DNA of 64,000 nt from Verrucomicrobiota bacterium (GTDB lineage: Bacteria > Verrucomicrobiota > Verrucomicrobiia > Verrucomicrobiales > Akkermansiaceae), in assembly GCA_017301995.1 (NCBI GenBank), contig JAFLEH010000017.1, positions 62,001 through 126,000 of the forward strand, read 5' to 3'. Both the position numbers and the translations under genes were made by a program. Positions 43,169 through 54,200 of this stretch are shown piece by piece; position 1 is the stretch's first letter; every line of letters starts with the position of its first letter. The notes beneath the pieces were generated by a model that did not search any database, was not told the DNA's origin, and was given only the letters and a program-made list of their open reading frames with translations.

Positions 43169-43876
43169 ATGAAACTCTGGCGCATCAGGAAGCCCGACTA
43201 TCGCACGGACCGGGAGGAGCGTGCCAACAACGGTTCAATCAAGTTTCCGTTCGGGCTTCCCGGTGTGGAGTGTTGCGGAACGTGGGGCGGATGTGATCTG
43301 TTGGACCTGCAGTGTCCGATCGAGCTTCGGAAGATGCGCGCACTGACCGAGCGCCGACCCGTCATACCGGATGAGCTTGAGGAAATCCGGTCCACGCTTC
43401 GGCGGTATCCCGGGTTCGCAAACCTTGGCATCATGGACCTGACGCCAGGGATGCGTTTTATGCCTCCGCGGTTTTCGCCTCCCAGGATTGTTGACAACGA
43501 TTTCCTGTGGCCTGCCTCGGAGGCGCCTGTGGTATCGCCGAGAGTCGCTGCACTCCTCGGCCGGTCGTGCCCCGGCTCATTTGTGGGGATTCCCATGCCT
43601 GAATGTAGCGATTGGATTCTACTGATTATCAAGAGGCGCACTTTGCCGCCGATTGAGCGTCGATCTGACCGGATCTGCTCAAGGTGCGGACGTCCCAACA
43701 AAGTCTCGGCGCCGACGAAACTTGCCATTTTTGAGGATATGATTCCAGAGGGAGAGATGTTCCTGTTGGATACGACTTTGCATATTCTGATTACCGACCG
43801 CCTCAAGCAGCAGCTCGATGAGGCTGGAGTGCGCAACATTGCCTTCGATCCGATCATGGCCCATGCCAAGCCCTGA
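43169..43876 (+). CDS. Double-CXXCG motif protein (SitI6/TIGR02264-like)
   Basis: 235 residues. FGLPGVECCGTWGG near residue 28 matches the GLPGVxCPxCGxTW start of the double-CXXCG family, but with the first CXXCG collapsed to C-C-G. The second motif CSRCGRP is intact near residue 170. The C-terminal HILITDRLKQQLDEAGVRNIAF matches the family's closing helix. The family is expanded in Myxococcus, where a member (SitI6) is the immunity partner of a lipoprotein toxin. Lower G+C than its surroundings. Whether it is an orphan immunity protein is inference; no cognate toxin is evident, although an unrelated-looking lipoprotein gene precedes it. Confidence 0.7.
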   Translation: MKLWRIRKPDYRTDREERANNGSIKFPFGLPGVECCGTWGGCDLLDLQCPIELRKMRALTERRPVIPDELEEIRSTLRRYPGFANLGIMDLTPGMRFMPPRFSPPRIVDNDFLWPASEAPVVSPRVAALLGRSCPGSFVGIPMPECSDWILLIIKRRTLPPIERRSDRICSRCGRPNKVSAPTKLAIFEDMIPEGEMFLLDTTLHILITDRLKQQLDEAGVRNIAFDPIMAHAKP

Positions 43877-44260
43877 CAGCCAAGCCCAACAAGTCGGCGT
43901 ATGACACCGCATTGCTCACCGTAAGGCCGGCCGCCAATCGGAATCGCCGATCACGGATTGTGGGCGAGGCTGCGCCGTCCTAGAGCGTACCGATTGGAGG
44001 TATGTTTTGGTCGGCGCTGGCTTCGGACACGACGGGATGGCGCATCTGAACTGGAATCCCCGCGAAGCATGACTTTAAAGCCAAGCGCGCCTTTGGCCAT
44101 GCGGGCAACAAGCGGTTAGGCATCTTGTTTGGATGCACGTGCCCGCGTGTCCGACCGGGCCACCTTCTCACGAAGGCGGCTACATTCCCGCCCCGAAACC
44201 CGCAGTGGCCAACAAGAAGCAGGCGTGCTCCGCGGCGACGAGCGCGGAGCACGGCTGGGG
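43877..44260. other. Non-coding stretch with GTTAGGC and a hairpin
   Basis: No supported gene. GCCCAAC occurs 13 bp after the stop of the preceding gene and GGTTAGGC at 44114-44121, both cassette-core-like, but no complete paired site can be built between them. On the right side a perfect 10-bp stem marks the end of the ThuA gene. Confidence 0.4.
44225..44252 (-). terminator. GC-rich hairpin downstream of the ThuA gene
   Basis: Perfect stem GTGCTCCGCG / CGCGGAGCAC with an 8-nt loop starts 9 bp after the ThuA stop codon. No strong T tract follows, so it may be a processing/stabilising hairpin or an imperfect terminator. Confidence 0.5.
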
Positions 44261-45208
44261 TTACTTGGTCACCTCGGCTTTCAGGTCGCCGAGCGCCCAC
44301 TGGATGCCGGCCAGGTAGTGGCCGAGGACCTTCGGGTTCCAATACATCTCGTGGTTGTGGCCGATGGAGCAATAGAACACGCGGCCCTTTTCGAAATTCC
44401 GTGCCCAGGCCACGCCGAAGTCGCCGTCCTTGCGCTTGATTCCGGGGAGCGTCATGTTGGTTTTCTCGGTATCAAGGCGCAGCAGCATGTGAACCGCCTT
44501 GGAGTCGTAGGGATCGCGTAGTTGATAGATCTCCTCCTTGAACTCGAGATTTTTGCCTTCCATCATCGCAACCAGCGGATGTTTTTCCTGTCCGGGTTCC
44601 ACCTTGATGCTCACCTGCGTGCCGGCGGTCCAAGGATGTCCGTCGAAGCAACCGTTGATCATTTTGCCGTATTCCGGCCACTCGTAGAAGGTGTCGGTTG
44701 CGGCGTGGATGCCAACGAAGCCCCTGCCGCTTTTGACGAACGCCATCAGGTTGGCCTTCAGACGGGCATCCTTGGCCTTGGCGGCGGTTTGTTGCTCGGG
44801 CGTGAGCTTCGCGAGTTCATCCTTGCGGGGCATGAACACCTCGTTGGTGGTGCTCAGGAAGCAAACCGCATCGAACTTTGCCAGCTTGTCGGTCTCGAAG
44901 TTGGCGAGGTCGTCGCTGATCACCGTTTCAAAGGCGCCGGTGCGCTTGCCCATCTCGGTTAGGGCGACCTTGCCGGTGGCGATCGACGCGTGGCGGAAGC
45001 CGTTGGTGACGGAGAAAACCAGCACCTTGCGGGTTTTCTCCGGTTTCGCGTACGGTTTTGCCGGGATCGCGGCGGTGATTTTCTCCAGAGCGCCGGACGG
45101 GGGTTGCTCGCCAGCGGGGTTTTGCGCCACGACAAACCATGCCGCGGCGCCCACGAACAATGCGGGGTAAATGGCCTTCACAAGCGCAAGGTATGGAAAC
45201 CGGACCAC
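44261..45208 (-). CDS. ThuA-domain protein, secreted or membrane-anchored
   Basis: 315 residues from a GTG start (a second GTG nine codons in is equally possible; no ATG fits). The N-terminal hydrophobic segment YPALFVGAAAWFVVAQ is a signal or anchor. The ThuA (class I glutamine-amidotransferase-like) domain follows: KVLVFSVTNGFRHAS, GRGFVGIHAATDTFYEWPEYGKMING, HPLVAMMEG, GRVFYCSIGHNHEMYW and HYLAGIQWALGD. ThuA proteins are linked to trehalose or other sugar use and are heavily expanded in Verrucomicrobia and Planctomycetes. The biochemical activity is not known for most. It is a single gene here. Confidence 0.9.
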   Translation of the reverse strand: MVRFPYLALVKAIYPALFVGAAAWFVVAQNPAGEQPPSGALEKITAAIPAKPYAKPEKTRKVLVFSVTNGFRHASIATGKVALTEMGKRTGAFETVISDDLANFETDKLAKFDAVCFLSTTNEVFMPRKDELAKLTPEQQTAAKAKDARLKANLMAFVKSGRGFVGIHAATDTFYEWPEYGKMINGCFDGHPWTAGTQVSIKVEPGQEKHPLVAMMEGKNLEFKEEIYQLRDPYDSKAVHMLLRLDTEKTNMTLPGIKRKDGDFGVAWARNFEKGRVFYCSIGHNHEMYWNPKVLGHYLAGIQWALGDLKAEVTK

Positions 45209-45268
45209 CTATGGCAACCCCAAAAATCGGGAAGCGGCGGCAGGCAGGGTGCGCCGCTTTCCGGGATA

Positions 45269-48220
45269 TCACTTTCTCAGCCGGAAGAACGCTCGGTCGG
45301 CCGATCCGTCATCCACGGGCACCGGGCTGGTTCCACCCGGAACCGGGGTCCATTGTTGGAGGTCTTGGCTCTGTTCGAGCACCGCGCCGCCGTCTTCCCA
45401 ATGGAGGACCATCGCTCCGCCCACATCCGTCAGATTGAGCTTGAGCGGCACCTTGTAGGAGGCCTTCAGGTCGCAATCGAGCAACAGATCGCTCGACGTG
45501 ATTGATGTCTGGTGGAGTTCGATCGCGAGGATATTTTCTCCGGCAACGAGTTTCGAAGCCGGAATCTGGAACGTATGATAGGTACCCGTGGTGGTGGAGT
45601 TGGGAGCAAGGGAAGTGTAGCTGTAGGGGGCGGCGAACGTCCCGTCCGCCGAAACCACGGTGGCGGTGGCGTCGTTATTCAGCCAAACCACCGCCCCATC
45701 GTCGCGCCGGATCGTGAATGTCAGCGAATCAACCTGCGCCGGATCCCCGATGGTGAATTTCTTACGGAAATAGTAGGTGCGCGTCTTATCCGAACTGCTG
45801 GAACCGTAGCCCACGGTGGTGCCGTAGGTCACCCCGGACACCGCGAACCCTGCCGGAAGCGTGCAGGGGAGCCATTCGGTCGCGCTGGCACTGCTGTCAT
45901 CGAATCCGAGGGCTTTCCAGTCGGCCGGCGGATCGCTGCGGGCCTCGCGATACCGCCAGTCGCCGGATCCGCGGGCGATCAGGGTGCCGCTGGCAACCGA
46001 GGACTTGAAGTACCACGCCTCTCCGGTGACTTCGGCGTTGACCGGATTGCCAAGCGCCACGCGCAGCATGGCGTAATTCTGAGGCGCGGACACCACCGGA
46101 GTGATGGTCTTGAAGAGTTCCCCCGGAGAAAATGCGAGCGTTCCCGTGGCTAACACCACATCGGGCCCGTCGAGGATGGTCTTGCCTATCACCGACCACC
46201 CGACGGCGACCTCGCGGCTGCTGAAGGTGCTCAGACGCACCAGGAAACTGCCTGGAAACGCGGAGGTGTCGGGTTGCGCCGCCTCGTAACTGCTGATCGC
46301 CACTCCGACCGCCGATCCCGGCACCGGCATGAACGGTTCGATGAGCGCCCCATGTGCCGCCGGGTTCCAGGTGGTGTTGCCTGGGTGGTTCAGCGCGTCG
46401 GGTTGGGTGACATGGTTGCCTTGTACGTTGAAATACGCGCGTCCGAACGTGTTGGTCGTGCTGGTTTGATAGATCCAGGCGTTGGCGGCGGTGGGATGCC
46501 AGTTGTAACTGAAGGTGTCGCGGTAGCCGCTGTTGAGCAGGAAGGAGTTCTTCACCTCCATCGAGCCGTTGTAGGAATATCCGGATCCGTAATTGTCACC
46601 CCATCTGACGGCGACCATGTTTCCCGCGAACAGGCAACCGTCAACCACCGCGTTGGGGCCGTCGCCGGTGGATGAGGAGCTGTAGCCATCCTCCACTCCT
46701 TGGCCGCAATTCAGAAACACGCATCCGGTGTGGGAGACATTCCGCGTTCCGGAAAGCGAGTTGCCCTCGTGGAACGTGCCCTCGAACCAATTGTTGGTGA
46801 AAACCAGCGGTGTGACGTCCGATGCCGAGGTGTAGGGATTGTCGCCGCCGCTTCCGCCGGAATCCACACCGTCATCCTTGGTGAAACCGAGAACCGTGTT
46901 GGAGATCGCGAGTTCGCCGTTGGTCAGATAGATCGCGTCGTTGTCCGCGTCCACGAATGGGGATGTTTCTGAGGGAAACTCGATGAGGGCGGAGCGGTCG
47001 ATGGTCACCTTGCTGCCGTTCAGTTCGCCGCAGGTGATGGCGCGCTGCATCAGGGTGCGGGTCAGGGTGATTTCGGTATTGGTTTTGCTGTTCATTTCCT
47101 GCCCGCCGAGTTCGAAGCAATAGCAGTCGGTTAGTCTCAATCGCGCGCCGACGGCGGTGCCCGAACCGCTCCCCGAAATCAGGAAGAGCGCCTGCTCCTG
47201 TTTATGGGTGGAGTAGCCGCTGTGGGTGGTGAACCAGGTGGGATCCTCGCCGGCCCCGGTGAAAATCGTGTGGGAGGCCTCCAACAGGGAGGTCGCGGCA
47301 GGAAGCTCGATCCCTCCCCAGCGGCCGGTCGCGGTGTCCGGTGCGAAGACCACCGGGTTCGCCGCCGTTCCGTAGCACAGGATGGATCCGTTGGAAACGA
47401 TCTCCGCGGCAGTGCCTGCGGTGCCGTTTCCCGAATACAGCAGGACGATGGCGCCCTCGCCGATCGTGAGCGCCGCACCGGCGGCGATGGTTAGGGTGGA
47501 GGCGACGCGGATCCGCGAATTCGCGGGCCACTCGGTATTGGCCGAGATTGTGCCGGAAACTTCGGTGAAAACCGGCGAGCCTTCGATGACCACGGATGGG
47601 TTGTGAGCGAGTCCGTTGAGAGTGGCGCCAAGCTGGAGGGCGCCCGGTGTGGCGGCCGCGGGCATCACACCCGAACCCCATCCGCGGCGCATCTGGATGA
47701 TCCTTGTTGGGAAGGCTCCGAATTTGACCTTGCCGTTCAGCCAGATCGACTCGCCATCGTCTCCGCGCAGAGTCGTGGCCACCGGAATCGGCAACCCGAC
47801 AGGCCACGCGGACGGAACGGTGACGCGCAGCGTGCCGCCCGCGAAGGCGCTGGGCGCGTCATCGACGGATTTTGCGGGAGTATGCGGCGGTATGCCGTCC
47901 TCGGACCCTCCTCGCGCGGAGTCTTTGACCAAAAAACGGATCAGTTTGGAATCGATCAATGCTCCGCCCGCATCGCGGCTTTCCGCGCGCAACTCGTGAT
48001 AGTGTTTCGCCGTCACCTGCACGGCCGAGCCCACGGCGATGGAAGCTCCATCAAGGGTGGCGGTGGTCGTCGCGGCATTCGGGTCCGCCGTGACCGTCAA
48101 AGCCGCGGAATCGGTGTATTTGGTTTTGTCGGCGACGCCGCTGACCGTGATCGCGGCGGATAGGACCGACGCGGAGGCGGCCAGGATGATGCCTGCGGAA
48201 AGAATCGGGTGCTGGGACAT
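45269..48220 (-). CDS. Large secreted beta-helix protein with C-terminal jelly-roll
   Basis: 983 residues with a signal peptide (LSAGIILAASASVLSAA). An N-terminal Ig-like part is followed by WLNGKVKFGAFPTRIIQMRRG, then a right-handed parallel beta-helix from about residue 240 to 640 (repeated short strands such as LRLTDCYCF, ITLTRTLMQ, VTIDRSALIEF, AVVDGCLFAGN, MEVKNSFLL). A Calx-beta-like region (about 690-770) and a sugar-binding jelly-roll (YYFRKKFTIGDPAQVDSL...VVWLNN..., about 840-930) follow. The last residues (TDVGGAMVLHWEDG...ADRAFFRLRK) match a C-terminal beta module common in Verrucomicrobia exported proteins. It is 7 bp downstream of the giant protein gene and shares its modules, so the two are probably one operon and one machine. 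Confidence 0.75.
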   Translation of the reverse strand: MSQHPILSAGIILAASASVLSAAITVSGVADKTKYTDSAALTVTADPNAATTTATLDGASIAVGSAVQVTAKHYHELRAESRDAGGALIDSKLIRFLVKDSARGGSEDGIPPHTPAKSVDDAPSAFAGGTLRVTVPSAWPVGLPIPVATTLRGDDGESIWLNGKVKFGAFPTRIIQMRRGWGSGVMPAAATPGALQLGATLNGLAHNPSVVIEGSPVFTEVSGTISANTEWPANSRIRVASTLTIAAGAALTIGEGAIVLLYSGNGTAGTAAEIVSNGSILCYGTAANPVVFAPDTATGRWGGIELPAATSLLEASHTIFTGAGEDPTWFTTHSGYSTHKQEQALFLISGSGSGTAVGARLRLTDCYCFELGGQEMNSKTNTEITLTRTLMQRAITCGELNGSKVTIDRSALIEFPSETSPFVDADNDAIYLTNGELAISNTVLGFTKDDGVDSGGSGGDNPYTSASDVTPLVFTNNWFEGTFHEGNSLSGTRNVSHTGCVFLNCGQGVEDGYSSSSTGDGPNAVVDGCLFAGNMVAVRWGDNYGSGYSYNGSMEVKNSFLLNSGYRDTFSYNWHPTAANAWIYQTSTTNTFGRAYFNVQGNHVTQPDALNHPGNTTWNPAAHGALIEPFMPVPGSAVGVAISSYEAAQPDTSAFPGSFLVRLSTFSSREVAVGWSVIGKTILDGPDVVLATGTLAFSPGELFKTITPVVSAPQNYAMLRVALGNPVNAEVTGEAWYFKSSVASGTLIARGSGDWRYREARSDPPADWKALGFDDSSASATEWLPCTLPAGFAVSGVTYGTTVGYGSSSSDKTRTYYFRKKFTIGDPAQVDSLTFTIRRDDGAVVWLNNDATATVVSADGTFAAPYSYTSLAPNSTTTGTYHTFQIPASKLVAGENILAIELHQTSITSSDLLLDCDLKASYKVPLKLNLTDVGGAMVLHWEDGGAVLEQSQDLQQWTPVPGGTSPVPVDDGSADRAFFRLRK

Positions 48221-48227
48221 AGCGGTG

Positions 48228-51200
48228 TTAGGGTTGGGCGGGAGTCACAACCCGATAGAAGCGGACCGGAGCGGACTCGGAGGCGGGGTCATTGACGGAT
48301 ACCTCGGTGGCGGTCGCGACGGGCGCGATGTCGGTGAGCTTCTGCCAATCGGCGGTCTGGAGGGTGGAGGAATACTGCACCGTGTAGCTGCGGCCGGGCT
48401 GGGCGATAAACCGGACCGTCATGCCACTGCCGGTGGTTTGGAGCGTGGCGGCGAGCCGACTGCCAGGGTCCTGCGGATCCGTGCCTGCCAGATACTCGGA
48501 CTTGTTATTGGAGCCGTCTCCATCGCTATCCGCCAGCGCGTCCGCGGGGTTGTTGGGATCGAGGCCATTGGCAAGCTCCCACTCGTCGGGCAATCCGTCG
48601 CTGTCAACATCGGGATTGGGAACCGCATTCGCCGCTCCCGGAGTCGGGACCAGGTTGGTGATCGTGCTGGTGCCATCCGGATAGGCGCCTTGGCTGACGC
48701 CCGCCGCCTGCGCACCGAAGCCGATGGCCGTGTATTGATAGCCGGCGGCCGAGAACAACCCGAGCGCCTCACCCGCCGAACTGAGGGCAAAGTTCACATG
48801 GCCCGGAAGTGTGCTGTTGCCGTCCGCCACAAACGTCAGCCATCCGTTGCCTCCAATGAACGTGAGCGGCGTGACGATCTGTTTGGTTTTGTTCGTCAGC
48901 GAGTCAGTTAGGTAGTTTCCTCCCAACGCCACCGGAAGCGGATCGGTATTGAACAGTTCGAACCAATCGGGACCCGCTGTGGGGCTGGCCAGCCACTCGT
49001 TGACGCGGACCGAGAGAGGGGAGCCGGTCGCCGCGCCGATGTTGAGCGCGCCACGGCTCGGGATGTTGAGGGAGAAGGCGCCGCTCCCGTTGGGAACTCG
49101 GCCGATGGAGAGATCGGCGAGTTGGTTTCCCCAAGTGACGGAATCCCGGAGTCCGCCGCCGATTGCGGACGCATGGAACAGATGAAGGCTGCCGCCCACG
49201 GGATCGAGGGAGAATCCGGTGTTCACCGCCGATGCCGGCAGCAGAGGGTCGCACTGGATCACGAGATGACCGCCGGCTGGAATCACGGTGCCCGCGGGTG
49301 CCACCCACGCGCGCGGTGCGGCAACCGACTGAGACAGGCTCATGTCGGAGATGTCCGCTTCGGTAGTATCCGGGTTGTGGAGTTCGATCCAACCGGCAAG
49401 CGAGGAATCGGGATTCGTGAGCGTCGCGTTTTTCGCAAGCACCTCGTTGATGACCACCTGGGCGGCGGGCAGCGTGCTGGTGATCTCGACATCCAGTTTC
49501 AGGCCCATCACGACGTCCGAACTCGTATTGTTGACCTGATGGACTTCCACGGCGATCACGTTGTCGCCCTGGACCAGAAGGTTGGCGGGGAGAACCCAGA
49601 CTTCCTCGGCCGCCTCGGTGCCGGATCCGACCGCGCCACCGCCGGTGGAGGTATAGGAAACGGGAAGCGTCATGCGGATGTTCTGCGCAAGCTGGCCGTT
49701 GATATAGATGAGTGCCGCGTCATCCACCATCGTCGTGGCCTTGAGAACGATGTCGGTGGAGGGGCCGTTGTAGGTGAAAGGCCGTCGGAAATAGTAGGTC
49801 GGATAGGGATAGTTGTTGGATCCGCGCGCCATTTGCGTGGTCTTCGCGAAGCCGGATGCGGATGTGACCGAACTCGTTTCATAGTGCAGCAACTGGCCAC
49901 CCGACGGCCAAGCCGAGTCATCGAATTCCACCGTGTGATAGGTGCTTTGATAGGCGGTACTCGAGCTCGCCATGTATTTCCACGACGCGTTGACCGGGAT
50001 CAGATTCACGGTGGTCGTTCCGCTGGCAGTCGTGGTGCCGGGGTTGGGGCCTCCGGGGGTCGGTTGGTTGAAAAACGCGATCTCCGCGGCACCATTCGGG
50101 GTGCGTCCCTGTGAGACATCCGTTGTCTGCGGACCGTAAACCGCGGAATCCAAGAGGGCAAGCTCCGGATCCAACAGTCCGACCTCGCCTTGTGCGGCGT
50201 CGAGTTTGAACGAAAGGTGGTCGGGGCCCTGATTGGTATCGCCGTCGGCCTTGAACAGACAATAGCCGCTGGCACCCACGAAAGTGAGAGGAGCAAGGAG
50301 GTGGCGGTTCGGCCACGCGCCGGGGTTGTCGGTTAGATAGCACTCGCCGGCATCCACGGGGAGCGCTCCGGGGTTGAAGATTTCGATGAAGTCGGTGGCG
50401 CTGGTTACTGCACTCGACGCCAGCCATTCGTTGATTTTCAAACCGCCGGGACCATCGTGCGCGGCGACCGCATTGGCGGCACCCGGCGTCGGAAGGCAGA
50501 GCGCCCACTCGCCGGATTGTCCCACGCGTCCGATGGAGTAATCGGACAATTGATGGCCGAATGTGACGGTGTCCGCAACGCCGCCCCCTTCCGCCAAGGG
50601 CCTTGAAAGTGTGAGGACTTCTCCTTCGTCGCCGAGCCCGAAACCGGTCCGTGGTTCCGGAAATCCGAGGGTGCCGGTGGCATGCACCACCAGATAGGCC
50701 CCTGCGGCCAAGGTGGTACCTTGTGGAAACGAATACCGATAGGGCAGCGCCGTATCGTCGGAAAGCCCCCAGCCGGACAGATCGGCCGGCGCGTCACCCG
50801 CGTTGTACAGTTCGATGACATCGGGAAATGCCCCGCCTACCGGATAGGATTCGCTGTTGCGGGCCAGAACTTCGCTGAGAATGACGAGCGGTGCGGGGCC
50901 GGGGGGAATGATCGATGTGTCCACCGTCCACGCGAACGATGCCAGACTGGCGGATGCGCCCAGCGCGGGGTCATCCTGCCAGATGCCGCCGTCGTTTTTT
51001 CCGACGACTTCCAGCAGATGCGCGCCGTCGGTTAGATTCGCGATGGTGATCGGCGTGGCGATGGCGGTCTCCGCGCTCCACACGCCGCCGTCCAACCGCC
51101 AGCGGTAATGGGTGTATCCGGACAACCAAGGCGGGGATAGCGGCGGTTGTGCGCCCACGCTGACATTGATTGTCGTGAGATGGGTTGTCTGCGGCACATC

Positions 51201-54200
51201 AGCGAGCAGTGAAGCTCCGGTCGGTATCGCGCCGCCGAGGTTTGATCCGTTAGGTCCCGTGCCGATGGCGGGAGAGATCGGTTGGAGCGCAAACCACGAT
51301 TTCATCACTTGCGCGGCAGCCCAGGTGGTGAACGCCGCCTCGGCAACGGTTGGCTGGTGGACCAGCAGGGCGGGAGCCGTCGAGTTTCCGCCACCGGGAC
51401 CGGTCCAGTTGAACGGCATCAGGTTGTTTGAAAGCGTGACGGCGGTCTGGCCTGCATCGTAGTTGCGCAACAACTGGGTGCAATCCACCAGAATGTTGGA
51501 GTCGGCGAACATGCCCGCGCCGGCGGTCGTTCCATCGTCGGCGAAATTGAAAACCCCGCCTTCGCTGTCGTTGCCACCGCTGATCGTTTGCCGCACCACG
51601 GTGTTGTTGATGAACGTGTAATAGTTCCCTTGTTTCGCGGTGGCCGCGTGATCCATGTCGAAAAACAGGTTGCCGATGATGGTGACGCGGCTGACATCGC
51701 CGCTGTCGCTGCCGCCGCTGATGGCGGAGGCCGAGTCGGGCGATCCGTTCTTGTGGACGTGCATGAAGATGTTGCCTTCGATCCAGGTGTCGGTGCCATC
51801 CAGATCGATCAGATCGTCGCCGCTGCCGGCGAAGACGTTATCGATGACCTCGAGGATCGGACCGGGGCGCTGGCCGCCGGTGAAATCGAACGAATCATTG
51901 TAATCGCCGGATACGCTGTTAGCCACGCCGACATAGTTGCGGGCGAAGATTCCCCGGCCGCCGGCCTTGATGCCTCCCGTGCCATGGATCATTTCGAAAT
52001 AGGAACCGGCGGCCGAGTCAGGGAAATGGCAGTCGCGGACGACGAACGACGACGCGTCGAGCGAAAGATACTGCACCGATGTGGTGCCAAACGACAACCC
52101 CTCAAGCTCCACTTCTGCGCCCGACTGGGTATGGATCGCGGTGGAACCGTTGAACTCAAAGAACGTGTTGCGGATGACCGTTAGGGGAGAACTTCCCGAG
52201 GTGGATCCATTGATCGTGATGCCGCCCCAGGTGGTGGTGGCTCCCGGCGTCCGGCTGAACCGGATCGGCTGGGCCACCGTGCCTTCGGCGATGATGCGGC
52301 CGCCGTTGGCGACCGTTAGATTGACCCCCGATCCCATGTACACCGTGGTCCCCGGCTCGATGGTGAGGGTGACCCCGGCGGGGACGGTTAGGCTGGAGGT
52401 CACCGAGTAGGGACCGTCCGCCGCGGTCCAAGTGGTATCGGACGCCAAGGTGCCGGATGCCGTCGCCACTGTGGAGTCGTCATACCAGACATCGTACAAC
52501 GAGCGGCTGGTTTCCGTGCCGGCACTGTCGAACGACTGGATGAGGACGCGGTTGATGCCGGGGGTTAGGTTCACTCCGGTGGCGGTCCACGTCGCGCCGA
52601 AAGCTGTCCAGGTCGCGGGTGTTCCATTGACTTTCACCGACCGGGTTGTGATGGCGTTCGCTTTCCCGCCGAGCGTGGTGGTGGCCGTGGTGGATCGCGG
52701 GTAGCCATTGCTAACAGCAGGCGCGGTGGTCACCGAAATCGCAAGGGGAATCTGCGATGCAACGTAGGTGGTGCGGCCGCTGTTGAAGGTTTTCATCGAT
52801 TCGATGACCGACTGGTTGACCAAGCCGCCGAGGGTTTGTTGGGCCAGGGAGGCGAAGTTGGATGGCTTGAACGGACCGTCCAGCAGATCCTTGAGCGCGG
52901 CGTAATACAAAGGCGCGAATTCAGGGTGTTTGATGAACGCGTTCATCGGAGTGGGCGCGTTCGGACTCGTGGATGAATTGCGCGCGAGCATCCGGTAGAT
53001 GCTCGCAGTAGCGGAGCCCGCGGTGTCGCCGCCACCGAGGATGGTGTCCAAATCGTATGGCATCAGCTTGCAGCGCGGATCGTTCGCCCCGATATAGAAG
53101 TTGAAATCGTCGCCGTCGCCGTTGGAAAGGTTGGTTTCGCAATTGTCCACCATGGTGTTTACCGCGAACCATCGCATCCACTCCTCAACATCGGCCACGG
53201 ATCTAACCGCAGCGGCGTAGTCCGCGTCCCAAGTGACCGGATCGGTGTAGTTCGTTCCGCTGTGTCCCTTGGCCAACGCGGCGGTTAGGGTGATCAGGTC
53301 GGTCCAATCGTCCTCGGAGGTGTTGGTTTGCTTCTTGTAATTGAGTTTATACAAATCCACGAGCGACTTCGTTTCGGTCGGGCCGGGCACGATGTGGTTC
53401 AGTTCCCCGCCGTTGGGAATCGAGGTTCCTCCGGAGGTGGTTCCCTGGAAAATCCGCATCGACTTGTAGAGATTCCCCGAGGAATCGGTGGGAAAACGCC
53501 GGTCGATGAGATCCGAATTCCACGCCTCGTTGCACGCGACGAACCCGTAGGACGGAGATCCGCCGGCGGCCTCGGGGTTGACCGAGTTCCACCGCACCTG
53601 AACGGCGCGCGATTGGGGCGCGGGAACATTGGACTTGGCGAACAGGGCGGCGCCGAACAACTGGTTGGGCGTGTATTGGGTGTTGAGATTCAATTGGGAG
53701 ATTCCGGACCATGGGTCGTCATTGGGGAACATGATATTGAGTCCCTGCGGCTGGTTGTCACGCGACCCGTTGCCGCGATTCCGGACGCCCGCACGATACC
53801 GGACGGACGTCCCGGTGCCGTCCACCGCCACGAAGCTGGCGTTGAATCGCGCATGGCTCATCGTCTGATCGTTGGTTTCGCCACTGTAAAACGGATAGGG
53901 ATGGCTGCCGCCGGTCCCGTTGGCGTTGATTCCGGCAAGCTCGGTTTTGTCCGCCGCTTTCATGATGATGCGGTAGATCGGCATCGATCCGGCGTAAACG
54001 GTGTCGTCCGCCTGATAGAGACAGTTTGCCGACTGGGCGGGGGTCAGATTGGCGTCATCCCCGCTCACCGGCGCGGGCCAGGTCCGGGTGAGGGCACCAT
54101 CGCCCGCCGCCAGATAGAATTCCACGATGGTGCCGTTCGGTTGCACGGGGAGGCTGGCCCCGAACACCCCGTCGCCGGCAAGCCCGTCGCCGTGCTCGCC

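Noticed and set aside
43877..44121. Full-length attC between GCCCAAC and GTTAGGC
   Set aside because: The two cores are about 225 bp apart with no complementary inner arms, beyond the size of known attC sites.
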